The notes under the pieces were generated by a model. The model made no database searches. It had not been told where the DNA came from and saw nothing but the letters and a program-made list of their open reading frames with translations. From Myxococcales bacterium (GTDB lineage: Bacteria; Myxococcota_A; Polyangia; Nannocystales; Nannocystaceae): a stretch of 64,000 bases of DNA. The position numbers were made by a program, and so were the translations under genes. Within the stretch, counting starts at the first letter, position 1. Each line of letters opens with the position of its first letter. Location of the stretch: contig JACKDV010000014.1 of NCBI GenBank assembly GCA_020633315.1, positions 1 to 64,000 on the forward strand. The letters run 5' to 3'. Shown here one piece after another: positions 40,455-49,503 of the stretch.

Positions 40455-41138
40455 CTAGCCCGCGGGGAGCTCCGGCACCTCGCCCCGCTCGCAGCGAGCG
40501 AGACCCCGCTCGATGAAGCGCCGCTCGGCATCGCGCTGCTGCAGGCCCCAGCGCTGCTTGATCTCCACCCACTGCCGCAGGTAGTCGCAGCGCCCCGCCG
40601 GATCGCTGGGCATCCACTGATCGGGCGCCTTGTCGCCCTTGGCCCGGTTGGCGCCCTTGTCCACGGCCACCAGGTGGGCGGGCTCGCGGAGCTCGTTGGC
40701 ATACTGCTGCCGCTGCTGCCGATCCCAGGCATGACCACCGCTGCGGTGGGCCTCGTGCAGCGGGACCATGTGATCCACGTCGAGCTCGGCGGGATCGGTG
40801 AAGGTGCGACCGGTGTAGGGACAGCGCCAGCGCCCCTTGGCCACCTTGCAGCGACGCGCGGTGGTGAAGCGAACGGGGATCTCGGACTCGGCGACGAGCA
40901 CCTCCTGCCGCGTGTCCTGGCAGTCGCCGTCGGCGTCGATCCAGTGCGGCCAATCGTCGCGGTCGTAGGGCACGGACGACACGGCCTCGGGCTCGCCGGG
41001 GTCGGCGCGAGAGGGCCCGGGCAGCTCGCCGCGCTCGTGGAGCCACCAGGCCACCCCGAGCACCACTACGAGCCACACCAGCGTACGCACCCGTCGGTGC
41101 CAGCGCCGTAGCGTCCGCCGCAGGGCTCGCCGAGGCAT
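40455..41138 (-). CDS. HNH-family endonuclease, membrane-anchored or secreted
   Basis: 227 residues. A basic start and one hydrophobic segment (about 18-34) suggest export or membrane anchoring. The nuclease part matches the DUF1524/HNH group: RWRCPYTGRTF, DVDHMVPLHEAHRSGG, then HLVAV and NRAKGDKAPDQW, ending in RCDYLRQWVEIKQRW. DHMVPL holds the HNH His. Actinobacterial and myxobacterial homologues are extracellular DNases. ATG 41138 is preferred over 41159. It could serve nutrient DNA degradation or competition. Confidence 0.8.
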   Translation of the reverse strand: MPRRALRRTLRRWHRRVRTLVWLVVVLGVAWWLHERGELPGPSRADPGEPEAVSSVPYDRDDWPHWIDADGDCQDTRQEVLVAESEIPVRFTTARRCKVAKGRWRCPYTGRTFTDPAELDVDHMVPLHEAHRSGGHAWDRQQRQQYANELREPAHLVAVDKGANRAKGDKAPDQWMPSDPAGRCDYLRQWVEIKQRWGLQQRDAERRFIERGLARCERGEVPELPAG

Positions 41139-41245
41139 GGCGGGGAGGATGCGACGCACCGGCGCCCGAGCGCAAGGAATTCGCGCGCATGCGCACTTGC
41201 GACGGCGGATCGATCGAGCGCGGGTCGGCGGTAGGATGCCCGGAC

Positions 41246-42586
41246 ATGACTTGGCATCGAGGACCTTGGATGATCCTGTTGGGGCTGACGATCGCCTGCG
41301 GCGACGACGGGGCGCCGGGCACCGGCGGCTCGACGGGCGAGGACGGCACCGACACCGAGATGGCGGAGGGCACCACGGCGTCCCCCACCGGCGGCGCGAC
41401 CGAGCTGGCCACGGGCTCCTCGGGCGAGGCGGAGTCGTCCTCGGGGACGGGCGGGCTGCCGGACTACTCCGACTCGCCGTGCTGGGGCGAGGCCTCGAGC
41501 ACGCTGGTCTACAACGGGGTCACCCACAACACCGATCAGGTGCCGGCCACCTGCCGCGCCGAGGGAGACCGCGTGCTGCTCTACGTGGCCGACGAGCTGT
41601 GGGAGTCCACGGTGGACCAGGCCGCGGTCAACGGGCTGATGCACCGCCTGGAGCTGCTGACCCCCGAGGGCAGCGTGGACCCGGGCCAGGGCGTGGTGCC
41701 CAACGACGAGATGGTGTTCGGGGCGCTCAGCGAGGCGCAGTTCCCCGAGGGCAAGCTGGCGATCTTCGTGGTCGACACCAGCGGCGGAGGCGACGGCTAC
41801 CTGTGCGGGTGGTGCAGCTACCCGCAGCTCCACCTCGACGGGACGATCCTCCAGCCGCTCGACGGCGACTACGGGGTGTCGATCGCGGCCCACGAGACCT
41901 TCCACGTGATCCACCAGGCCTACGACGGCAACGAGAGCCAGTGGGTGGACGAGAGCCTGGCCGAGGCGGCGATGACCGCCAACGGCTACTTCACCGACAC
42001 CGACTGGCTGCAGAGCTTCCTGGACCAGCCCGATCAGAACTGGGGCCCGGGCGGGCCGGGGCTGGGCGAGTTCAACTACGGGGCGGCGCTGCTGTGGGGC
42101 ACGTACCTGTGGGAGCGCGGCTCGATCCCGCTGATGATGGCGATCACCACGGAGCCCAGCGACGGCTGGACCGGGATCGATGCGGCCCTCGATGCGGTGG
42201 GCGACGACCGCGACGCATGGGACCTCTACCTCGACATGATCGTGGCGACCTACCTCGACGATCCGGCGCTCGGCTACGGCTTCACCAGCTTCGACTTCCC
42301 CGCGGTCTCCACCGAGGGCGACCTGCTGGTGGGCGCCACGGAGATGGGCACGCTGGCGCCCTACGGTATCGACTACTTCCCGCTGGGCGACACCGGCGAG
42401 CTCAGCGTGGGGCTGAGCTCGCTGGGGCCCGAGCCGGTGGTGGGCCAGGTGGTGGTGGTGAGCGGCGGCGCGGCCCAGGTGCAGCCGCTGGGCGTGGCCA
42501 CGCCGGTGAGCGTGGCCCCCGGCGACTCGGCCTTCGTGGCCCTCACCGCCCGCGACTCGGCCAGCTACGAGCTGAGCCTGGACTGA
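41246..42586 (+). CDS. Gluzincin-like metallopeptidase lipoprotein
   Basis: 446 residues. Signal ending in TIAC (Cys18), Ser/Thr/Gly/Glu spacer to about residue 70, then the peptidase domain. H216-E217-T-F-H220 is an HExxH zinc motif, and Glu236 in QWVDESLAEAA is in the place of the third ligand, as in M30-like and related gluzincins. C-terminal about 100 residues look like a beta-sandwich. The protein is likely exported and lipid-anchored at the surface or periplasm, cutting proteins there. It is alone between convergent genes. Substrate unknown. Confidence 0.75.
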   Translation: MTWHRGPWMILLGLTIACGDDGAPGTGGSTGEDGTDTEMAEGTTASPTGGATELATGSSGEAESSSGTGGLPDYSDSPCWGEASSTLVYNGVTHNTDQVPATCRAEGDRVLLYVADELWESTVDQAAVNGLMHRLELLTPEGSVDPGQGVVPNDEMVFGALSEAQFPEGKLAIFVVDTSGGGDGYLCGWCSYPQLHLDGTILQPLDGDYGVSIAAHETFHVIHQAYDGNESQWVDESLAEAAMTANGYFTDTDWLQSFLDQPDQNWGPGGPGLGEFNYGAALLWGTYLWERGSIPLMMAITTEPSDGWTGIDAALDAVGDDRDAWDLYLDMIVATYLDDPALGYGFTSFDFPAVSTEGDLLVGATEMGTLAPYGIDYFPLGDTGELSVGLSSLGPEPVVGQVVVVSGGAAQVQPLGVATPVSVAPGDSAFVALTARDSASYELSLD

Positions 42587-42646
42587 CGGCCCGACGATGG
42601 CTCGGGCGCGCCCCCGCGGCGGCCCGAGCCTCGACCACGGCTCGGA

Positions 42647-43210
42647 TCACGGCGCGCCCAGCAGCACGGAACGGCTGGCCATCACGTGGTACATCATCTC
42701 GTCCCAGGGGCCAGGGCTACAGCTGGCGACCCGCTGGATCTCCGAGGACAGCGCGGGGCCCTTCTCGGTGACCACGAGCACCTGCAGGGCGGTGTCGCAG
42801 TCGCCCCCTTCGTTGGGGCGCGAGCCCATCACGATCACGGCCTTGCCGCTGTCGGTGGGCACCACCCACGCCGGCCGCTGCTGCGGATCGGGGGCGAAGT
42901 GACACTCGCCGGGGAAGTCGAAGTGGTGCTCGCGACGCTGGTCGAGCCATGTCGCCACGAGCTGGCAGCCCGCGGGGGAGAGGCTCAGGTGGACCCCATC
43001 GATGTCGAGCGGCTCGCCATCGGCCGGCGCGCCGCTGCCCTCCTCCTCGGGCGCGCCCGTCTCGGTGCCGCCGTCGGCATCGAGATCGGCGAGCGCTCCC
43101 CCGTCGGTGGTGGTGGAATCGGGCGGCGGGCTCGAGCCCGGCCCCGTGCCCTTGCCGCAGGCGAGGCTCGCGGCGAGCAACGCGAGCGCTACGAGATGTC
43201 GAAGAACCAT
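42647..43210 (-). CDS. Lipoprotein overlapping tae4, candidate immunity protein
   Basis: 187 residues. Signal with lipobox SLAC (Cys18), an acidic/Gly/Thr spacer to about residue 65, then a compact domain with four or more Cys (GCQLVATW, GECHFAP, GGDCDTA, ASCSPG). The gene begins 22 bp inside the amidase gene, so the two are translated together. T6SS amidases are paired with periplasmic immunity proteins, and a periplasm-facing lipoprotein would fit. It does not look like the known Tai4 fold, so the assignment rests on position alone. Confidence 0.55.
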   Translation of the reverse strand: MVLRHLVALALLAASLACGKGTGPGSSPPPDSTTTDGGALADLDADGGTETGAPEEEGSGAPADGEPLDIDGVHLSLSPAGCQLVATWLDQRREHHFDFPGECHFAPDPQQRPAWVVPTDSGKAVIVMGSRPNEGGDCDTALQVLVVTEKGPALSSEIQRVASCSPGPWDEMMYHVMASRSVLLGAP

Positions 43211-43590
43211 ACTTGCCGGCAGTAGCTGAAGTACTCGCCCGTCATGGTCCCGGGCTTCCAGAGATCGATGTGGTCCCCGGTGCCGTTGCGGAAGCCGGCG
43301 ATGTCCTTGAAGAACACGATCCCCTGCTTGCCCGAGATGGCGCCCTTGGCCGAGCCGCCGTCGGTGTAGATCCGCGGCCGCGCGAGCCGGGTCCACAGGT
43401 GGTTGGCCAGCGACTCGGCCCCCCGCGCATGGTTGTGGCTGCACAGGGGATCGCCGTAGTCGTCGAAGCTGAACCCGGCGCCCACGAGCGCGATGCTCAT
43501 GCGGATCGCACACTGGTTGTCCCAGCCATCCGAGCAGGGATGGAGGTCGGTGGGGTAGCTGGCCAGGAGCCTGTCGAAGGAGATGGTCAC
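43189..43590 (-). CDS. tae4: Type VI secretion amidase effector, Tae4 family
   Basis: 133 residues from GTG. No signal peptide, as expected for a T6SS cargo. Tae4 hallmarks: FDRLLASYP near the start, WDNQCAIRMSIAL with catalytic Cys27, QGIVFFKDI, and GDHIDLW with catalytic His107 and an Asp two residues later, then VWFFDIS at the end. Tae4 enzymes cut the D-Glu-mDAP bond of peptidoglycan in rival cells. No vgrG, hcp or other T6SS gene is in the window, so it is an orphan effector. The overlapping downstream lipoprotein may be its immunity factor. Confidence 0.82.
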   Translation of the reverse strand: MTISFDRLLASYPTDLHPCSDGWDNQCAIRMSIALVGAGFSFDDYGDPLCSHNHARGAESLANHLWTRLARPRIYTDGGSAKGAISGKQGIVFFKDIAGFRNGTGDHIDLWKPGTMTGEYFSYCRQVWFFDIS

Positions 43591-43784
43591 GATCCGAGTC
43601 CTCTTCTGCGATTGCGATGGGGTCGGGGGCGGCCGCGCGACGACGGCGACCCTCCCATCATGCTCGGCCGCGGGACCCCCTCGCAAGCCAAGGCGACCGC
43701 TCGGGTGAAATGGCGCGTCGAGGCGGGGCCGTCCCCACCGGGCTGGCACGAAGGCGTCGCCCGACGGCCTGCGCCGGGCCGAGC

Positions 43785-44789
43785 TCAGTCGGGGTCGCGC
43801 CCCAGCCGCGCCACGAGCATGGTGGCGAAGAAGCCCGCGATCACCAGCCCGAACGCGCCGCCGATCTGCCCGGGGCTCGGATCGAAGTAGGCCGTGGGGT
43901 AGTCCTTGGGCTCCACCTCGGACACCGTGTCTTCGGTGAGCACCCGGCCCTTGACCACGTCGCCCACCTTCGGCGCCTCGCCGCGCTGGAACGGCCACAG
44001 GCCAACCACCGCGCCCACGAGCAGCCCGAGCAGCACGCCGAGGGTGGCCTGCTCGTAGCGCGACAGCAGCCACCTGAGCACGTTGCTGACCGCCGCCACG
44101 CCGATCACCACGCCCAGCCCCACGGGCAGCACCACGCCCAGGAAGGGGTCGGCCAGCGCCCCCATGTCGCCGGCCTTGAGGGCCAGCTTGACGTCCTCGA
44201 TGCCCGAGAGGATCGCCACGTACACCCCGAGCACCAGCAGCAGGTAGCCGCCGCTGACCCCGGGGAGGATCATCGCGCTGGCCCCCGCCACGCCGGCGAA
44301 GAACATCATCAGGAAGCCGGCGTCCTGCGCCCCGGTGCCGCCGTGACCGGCCGCCTGCCACAGGCCCAGCACGGCCATGCCGGCGAAGCCCAGGACCACC
44401 GCGATCCAGGTGCCGATGGTGAGCGGGCGTCGCATGAGCCGCCAGATCACCGGCACGCCGCCGAGGGTGAGCCCGATGAAGATGCTGTAGGCCACCCAGC
44501 GATGGTCGATGACGAAGTCCTTGACCACCCCCGCGAGCAGCACGATGGACACCAGGGCCGCGCTCACCACGGTGGCGAGCACGATGAGCGACTGCTTGCG
44601 CAGCTTGAGGGTGGTGACGTCGGCGACGGCCCGGATGAAGTGCGGGTAGATGCCCGAGGCCAGCAGCATGGTGCCGCCGCTGATCCCGGGCACGAGGTTG
44701 GCCAGCCCCATCAGCGCGCCCCCCACCCCGCCGCGGGTCACGAGGGTCGCAGTGGGGAGGCTGGGCGCGTCGTCGTCGTGGGAGGCCAA
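43785..44789 (-). CDS. DUF368 (PopT-type) polyprenyl-phosphate transporter
   Basis: 334 residues with about 8-9 membrane helices. Both internal repeat signatures of DUF368 are present: GLANLVPGISGGTM near the start and SAMILPGVSGGYLLLVLG in the middle. DUF368 proteins have been shown in other bacteria to return undecaprenyl phosphate across the inner membrane. TTG 44789 is chosen because GGAG lies 8 bases upstream; a GTG 48 bp later is an alternative. The gene is monocistronic. Confidence 0.85.
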   Translation of the reverse strand: MASHDDDAPSLPTATLVTRGGVGGALMGLANLVPGISGGTMLLASGIYPHFIRAVADVTTLKLRKQSLIVLATVVSAALVSIVLLAGVVKDFVIDHRWVAYSIFIGLTLGGVPVIWRLMRRPLTIGTWIAVVLGFAGMAVLGLWQAAGHGGTGAQDAGFLMMFFAGVAGASAMILPGVSGGYLLLVLGVYVAILSGIEDVKLALKAGDMGALADPFLGVVLPVGLGVVIGVAAVSNVLRWLLSRYEQATLGVLLGLLVGAVVGLWPFQRGEAPKVGDVVKGRVLTEDTVSEVEPKDYPTAYFDPSPGQIGGAFGLVIAGFFATMLVARLGRDPD

Positions 44790-44901
44790 GGCGTGCTCCG
44801 GGAAGGCGAGGAGGCTAGCAGGGCGACGCCGGGACTCCAACCGGGCCCCGCCCGCTCCATGGCACCCGCGCGACCGTGGGGCGCACCGACGCACGCGTGG
44901 C

Positions 44902-45906
44902 TCAGGGCAGGCTGGCGAGGACGGCGAGCTCGTCGCTGCTCAGGGCCCGCCGGTAGACCCGCAGATCGTCGAGCGAGCCGCCGAAGAAGCCCAGCAGCCC
45001 CTCGTGATCGTCGTCGGCTCCCACGTGGATCGCCTGCTCGTCGAAGTCGATGGCGGCCACCTCCACGCTGTCGATCGGCTGGGCGTCGATCCACAGGGTC
45101 GCGACCGCGCCGTCCCAGGTGGCGGCCACGTGCACCCACTGGCGCACCGGCAGCGGCTCCCCCGAGGAGGCGACGTGGGACGAGCCCCCGCTGTCCACGT
45201 TGAGCTGGAGCGGCACGACGCCCACCTGCGGGTAGAAGTACAGCTCCCACGAATTGCCGATGTCGTTGCCGACCGGTTTGGTCACCACCGCACGGTGCTC
45301 GGCGGGCACCTCGTCGAGCCACAGCCACAGCGCCACGGTCAGGCCCTCGGTGGTGACGAACGCGGGGTGGTGGGGCACCACGATCGCATCGTCGACGCCG
45401 TCGAAGCCCGCGGCCAGGCCGACCGCGCCCGGGGCCGCGACGGGGCAGCTCGCTTCGGCACAGCTCCCGTCCGCCATGCTCGTCGACGAGTCCGGGACCA
45501 CCGAGCCGCCGCCGCCCTCGAGCTCGAGCCACAGCACCAGGTCGGGATCGAGGGGCTCGCCCGTGGTCGCGACCTCGGTGTCGCCGTCGTCCTCGAGGGT
45601 GGTGCCCTCGTCGCTCGGGCCCGTGGTCGCGGCCTCGCCGGTGGCGGTGTCCGGGGGCTCGCCGCTGCTCGAGCCGGAGCCCGCCGGGCCCACGCACTGC
45701 CCCGACAGCGGCCCGCTGTGCGCCCCGTAGCGCTGCCCCGAGGGACAGTCGTCGTCGGGGAAGCTGCACCGTCCGTCGATCTGGCACACCCCGGCCCCGC
45801 CCGCGTCCACGCACTGCTCGTCGGACTCGCACAGGAACGCGCCGCTCGGGGCACACGCGATCCCCACGACCACGCCGACGAGCACGACGACCCAGACCCG
45901 CGGCAT
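44902..45906 (-). CDS. LamG-like (concanavalin A fold) lipoprotein
   Basis: 334 residues. Signal with GIAC (Cys18), a small Cys-rich segment (residues about 25-72), a Ser/Thr/Gly/Glu spacer, then a LamG/jelly-roll domain (about 118-330). Domain markers are GFDGVDDAIVVPHHP, LTVALWLWLD, WVHVAATWDG, LWIDAQPID and LDDLRVYRRALSSDE. Such domains bind sugars or proteins. The protein probably sits on the outer membrane surface. Upstream lies an operon on the same strand, 54 bp away, that may not be linked. Confidence 0.8.
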   Translation of the reverse strand: MPRVWVVVLVGVVVGIACAPSGAFLCESDEQCVDAGGAGVCQIDGRCSFPDDDCPSGQRYGAHSGPLSGQCVGPAGSGSSSGEPPDTATGEAATTGPSDEGTTLEDDGDTEVATTGEPLDPDLVLWLELEGGGGSVVPDSSTSMADGSCAEASCPVAAPGAVGLAAGFDGVDDAIVVPHHPAFVTTEGLTVALWLWLDEVPAEHRAVVTKPVGNDIGNSWELYFYPQVGVVPLQLNVDSGGSSHVASSGEPLPVRQWVHVAATWDGAVATLWIDAQPIDSVEVAAIDFDEQAIHVGADDDHEGLLGFFGGSLDDLRVYRRALSSDELAVLASLP

Positions 45907-45960
45907 GACCCCATCCTATCACCGGAGCGCGAGGTCCCGGCCTCGCGGGCGCGGGCGAGC

Positions 45961-46693
45961 TTAGCCGTGGGCCACGGCCAGCAGCACGGCCCACGCGACC
46001 AGCAGGCCCAGCGCCCCCACGCCCCAGCGCGCCGCGGCGGGCAGGCGCAGCCGCCCCTTGGCGTCGAGGCCCCGCAGCACGAAGCCCACCACGCAGCCCA
46101 GCCAGCCCACGAAGGCCAGCGCGGAGAGGTCGGCCCGCAGGGGATCGGGACCCGGCACGCGGGCGAGCTGCTCGTGCAGCTCGGCCCGCGGATCGGCGGC
46201 AGCCGGCAGCCCCATCGCCTCGCTCTGCTCGGCCATCAGCGCGGCGATGCGCTCGTTGGCCGCCTCCCAGCGCTCGCGCTGCGGGATGTCGCCCCACGAG
46301 CGCGTGGCCAGCAGGGCACGCCGGATCTCGCGGAAGGCGGCCAGCGCCCCATCGCGCCCCGCCTCGCCGCGCGCCTGCTCGGCCTCGCCGATCGCCCACA
46401 GCCGCGCGAGCGCCCGCTCGTCGTGGTCGACCAGCGGCGCCCGCCAGCGCAGCGCTCGGCCCAGGTGCTCGATCTCGGCATCGAGCGCGCCGGCGGCCCA
46501 GGCCTCGTCGGCGGCCCGCAGCTGCGCCGCCCGTCCCACGCCGCGCGCCCCACAGCGGCAGGAGCCCCGCCACCAGCACCACGCCCAGCGCGATGCCCCG
46601 TCGTCGCCAGCGCTCGCGGGGGCTCGGCGACGCGGCGGGCTCCCGGCTCGCGCGCCCCGGGCCACCGCGGGCGGCCTGCGGCGAGTCGCTCAC
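45961..46693 (-). CDS. Unknown membrane protein at end of ABC operon (frameshifted)
   Basis: The gene starts at GTG 46693 overlapping the permease stop by 4 bp. The first frame encodes a Ser/Arg-rich start and one membrane helix (GIALGVVLVAGLLPLW) and then fails at about 46550. The next frame continues with a helical domain (AADEAWAAGALDAEIEHLGRAL) and two C-terminal helices ending at 45961. A single-base indel in a GC run would restore about 243 residues, so sequencing error is more likely than real decay. No family recognised; probably an accessory part of the ABC exporter. Confidence 0.55.
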
Positions 46694-47541
46694 ACCAGAT
46701 CCCGCCTGGAGAACAGCGCCATCGCCACGCCCAGGCAGACCGCGGCGTAGAGCAGGCCGTACAGGCTCACCTCGGCCACGTAGCCCCAGCCCACGAAGGT
46801 CTCGTGCACGCTGACCACCTGGCCGCCGAGCTGCGAGCCCGAGACGTAGAAGGCCCCGAAGTCGGGCACCACCGCGGAGATGCCCTCGAGCAGGGTGCCC
46901 AGCGGGGTGCCGTCGAGCTTCTTGCCGGTGGCGAAGGCGAGCAGCTCGCCGCGGCTGCGCCCGATGATCCACAGCGCACCGGTGAGCATCGCCGACAGGT
47001 AGGGCGAGGAGAACGAGGAGAACAGCATGGCCACCGCCGTCAGCAGCCACAGCTCGCCGAGCACCAGCAGCTCCGCGCGCACCATGGTCACCCCGTGGGT
47101 GCCCCCCTTGGCCGTCACGAAGATCGCGAGGATCGCCGACATCAGGCCCACCAGCACGCCGAGGGTGAAGGCCTGGCCCAGGTACTTGCCCAGCAGGAAC
47201 TCCCAGCGCTGCAGCGGCTTGGGGATCACGAAGTAGACGGTCTTGCGATCGAGCTCCTTGCTCAGCAGGTTCACGCCGAGGAACAGGGCGATGATCACCC
47301 CCACCAGGCTGATCCCGGCCAGGCCGAGGTCCTCGATGACCCGCTCCTCCTCGTGCATCGACAGCTCGCCGAGCACCAGCGAGAAGGCCATCAGGCCCAC
47401 CGCGAACAGGGCGAGCACGTAGAGCACGCGGTTGCGCACCGCCTCGCGGAAGGTGTTGAGGGCGATGGCCCACACCCGCGAGAGGATCCGCGCCAGGCCG
47501 TGCGGGGCCGCGCCCTCCCGAGCGGGAGCCGGGGCGCTCAC
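46690..47541 (-). CDS. ABC-2 type transporter permease
   Basis: 283 residues from GTG with six membrane helices. The opening WAIALNTFREAVRNRVLY, the LGVNLLSKELDRKTVYFVIPKPLQRWEFLLGKY motif region and helix layout are those of ABC-2 permeases of the NosY/gliding type. It overlaps the ATPase gene upstream (GTGA) and the small membrane protein gene downstream. Cargo unknown. Confidence 0.82.
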   Translation of the reverse strand: MSAPAPAREGAAPHGLARILSRVWAIALNTFREAVRNRVLYVLALFAVGLMAFSLVLGELSMHEEERVIEDLGLAGISLVGVIIALFLGVNLLSKELDRKTVYFVIPKPLQRWEFLLGKYLGQAFTLGVLVGLMSAILAIFVTAKGGTHGVTMVRAELLVLGELWLLTAVAMLFSSFSSPYLSAMLTGALWIIGRSRGELLAFATGKKLDGTPLGTLLEGISAVVPDFGAFYVSGSQLGGQVVSVHETFVGWGYVAEVSLYGLLYAAVCLGVAMALFSRRDLV

Positions 47542-48482
47542 GCAGACGCCTCCTCGGCCTCGGGCTCGCGCTGGGCCTCGCTGACGAACAGCTCCTCGAG
47601 GCTCTGGCGGTGGGGCTGGAGCTGGAGCACCTGCCCGCCCGCGTCGAGCAGCGCCCGCACGAAGCGATCGGCCTGCTCCTGGTCGGGGAGCTGCAGCACG
47701 TGCCCCTGCGCGGCGTCGCGGTGCTGGCCCGCGAAGCGCCGCAGGCCCTCCACCGCCTCGTCGGGGGCCTGCCACACGATGTCCACCGCCTGCAGCCGCG
47801 GCTCGAGCAGCTCGCCCAGCGAGCCCACGTCGCGCAGCCGGCCCCGCACCAGGATGCCCACCCGATCACAGAGCGCCGCGGCGTCGGCCAGGATGTGGGT
47901 GCAGAAGAACACGGTGGTGCCCTGGTCGCGCAGCTCGAACACCAGGTCGCGGACCTCCTTGCGGCCCACGGGATCGAGCCCGCTCATCGGCTCGTCGAGC
48001 ACCACCAGCTCGGGGTCGCCCATCAGCGCCTGCGCCAGGCCAGCGCGCTGCAGCATGCCCTTGGAGTACGACCGCAGGGCCCGCCCCGCCGCGTGCCGCA
48101 GCCCCACCCGCTCGATCAGCCGCTCGGCTCGCTCGTGGCGCACGCGCCGAGGGAGCCCGTGCAGGCGCCCCACCATGTCGAGCAATTCGCGGACCGAGAG
48201 GTAGTCGTAGAAGTAGGGATTCTCGGGCAGGTAGCCCACGCGGGCCTTGGCCGCGCGGTCGCCCGCGGGAGCACCCAGCACCTGGGCCGTGCCCGAGCTG
48301 GGGAACAGCAGGCCCATCAGGATCTTGATGGTGGTGGTCTTGCCGGCGCCGTTGGGACCCAGGAAGCCGAAGATCTCGCCGCGCTCCACCGTGAAGCCGA
48401 TGCCCCGCAGGGCCTCGGTGCGTCGCCGGAGGAACCCTCGGGTGAAGGTCTTGCGAAGCTCGCTGACGTGCAGGACGGCCAC
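47538..48482 (-). CDS. ABC transporter ATP-binding protein
   Basis: 314 residues from GTG. Walker A GPNGAGKTTT (42-51), signature SKGMLQRAGLAQAL, Walker B LVVLDEPMSGLDP and the switch His in FFCTHIL. The layout with an extra C-terminal about 90 residues is that of ABC-2 exporters such as the NosF/CcmA family. It is first in a three-gene operon and is divergently transcribed from the DUF4159 gene about 100 bp away, which probably shares a control region. Confidence 0.9.
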   Translation of the reverse strand: MAVLHVSELRKTFTRGFLRRRTEALRGIGFTVERGEIFGFLGPNGAGKTTTIKILMGLLFPSSGTAQVLGAPAGDRAAKARVGYLPENPYFYDYLSVRELLDMVGRLHGLPRRVRHERAERLIERVGLRHAAGRALRSYSKGMLQRAGLAQALMGDPELVVLDEPMSGLDPVGRKEVRDLVFELRDQGTTVFFCTHILADAAALCDRVGILVRGRLRDVGSLGELLEPRLQAVDIVWQAPDEAVEGLRRFAGQHRDAAQGHVLQLPDQEQADRFVRALLDAGGQVLQLQPHRQSLEELFVSEAQREPEAEEASA

Positions 48483-48582
48483 AGGTGGGCATCGGCGCGC
48501 AGGGCGGCGAGGGACCGTGGGGCTCCTCCGCCGACGCGACTTTTCTCGGGTGGCGGCTAGGATACGATGTCTCCCGCCGCCG

Positions 48583-49503
48583 ATGCGACCCACCGACCTC
48601 ACGCGCCGCGCGATGCTCACGGGGCTCTCGGCCGCGGCCCTGGTGCCCGCGGCCAGTCTGGCGCGCTCGGGCACGCCGTCGCGGGGCAGCGAGCCGCCCT
48701 CGCCCCCCGGCGACGCGGCGATCCCCGCGGCCCCGCCCCACGGGCCCTGGCCCGACGACGACGAGCTCGACCCCTTCGACCCCGGGCTCTTCGACCCCTT
48801 CACCGCTCGCGTGGGCGGGGTCGACCCGTCCACCATCACCATCGACCTACCCCAGATGCGCTACGAGGGGCGCTGGAACCCGCGGGCGGGGGCCATGCGG
48901 GTGCTCGCCCGCGAGCTGCGGCTGCGCACCCGGCTCGAGCCGGTGCTCGAGCCCAGCGAGGTGCCGGCCGGCTCGGCCGAGCTGTTCGCCACGCCCTTCC
49001 TCTACGTGGCGGGCGAGCGCGAGCTGCCGCCCCTGGGTGCCCCGGCCGAGGAGGCGCTGCGCCGCTTCATCGATCTGGGCGGGCTCATCCTCTTCGACGC
49101 GGCCGATGGCGGCACCGACCCGGGCTTCGTGCGCGACGTCAAGGCGCTGCTCGGACGGATCGCGCCCGCGAGCGAGGTGGCGCCGGTGGGCCGCGACCAC
49201 GTGCTCTACCGCAGCTTCTACCTCATCGACGCGCCGATGGGCCGCACCCGCACCCACGACCACGTGCTGGGGATCCAGGACGAGGGGCGGCTCAAGGCGC
49301 TGGTGATGCGCAACGACCTGGGCGGCGCGCTGGCGGAGACCAACGAAGGCCTGCCCGCCTACCCCTGCACGCCCGGCGGCAACGTGCAGCGCGAGTGGGC
49401 CATCCGCTTCGGGGTGAACATCCTGCTGTACGCCACCTGCACCGACTACAAGGCCGACCGGGCCCACGTGGAGACCCTGCTGCGGTCTCGTCGCTGGCGA
49501 TGA
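48583..49503 (+). CDS. DUF4159 domain protein with Tat-like signal
   Basis: 306 residues. The start has RRAMLTGLSAAALVPAASLA, a twin-Arg export signal, then a Pro-rich linker. A DUF4159 domain follows (about 85-300), with LFATPFLYVAGE, FIDLGGLILFDAADGG and NVQREWAIRFGVNILLYA. DUF4159 proteins are usually next to VWA/MoxR-type genes, as here, and resemble a glutamine amidotransferase-like fold without a catalytic Cys. The stop overlaps the next start (ATGA). Confidence 0.8.
   Translation: MRPTDLTRRAMLTGLSAAALVPAASLARSGTPSRGSEPPSPPGDAAIPAAPPHGPWPDDDELDPFDPGLFDPFTARVGGVDPSTITIDLPQMRYEGRWNPRAGAMRVLARELRLRTRLEPVLEPSEVPAGSAELFATPFLYVAGERELPPLGAPAEEALRRFIDLGGLILFDAADGGTDPGFVRDVKALLGRIAPASEVAPVGRDHVLYRSFYLIDAPMGRTRTHDHVLGIQDEGRLKALVMRNDLGGALAETNEGLPAYPCTPGGNVQREWAIRFGVNILLYATCTDYKADRAHVETLLRSRRWR

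Noticed and set aside
42597..43225. Plus-strand open frames opposite the Tae4-linked lipoprotein
   Set aside because: The minus-strand gene has a clear signal peptide and lipobox; the opposite frames have neither starts nor domains.
44650..48204. Open frame of 1184 codons across several minus-strand genes
   Set aside because: It runs antisense through DUF368, LamG and ABC genes, each with clear families; composition is Arg/His/Gly/Ala/Gln noise.
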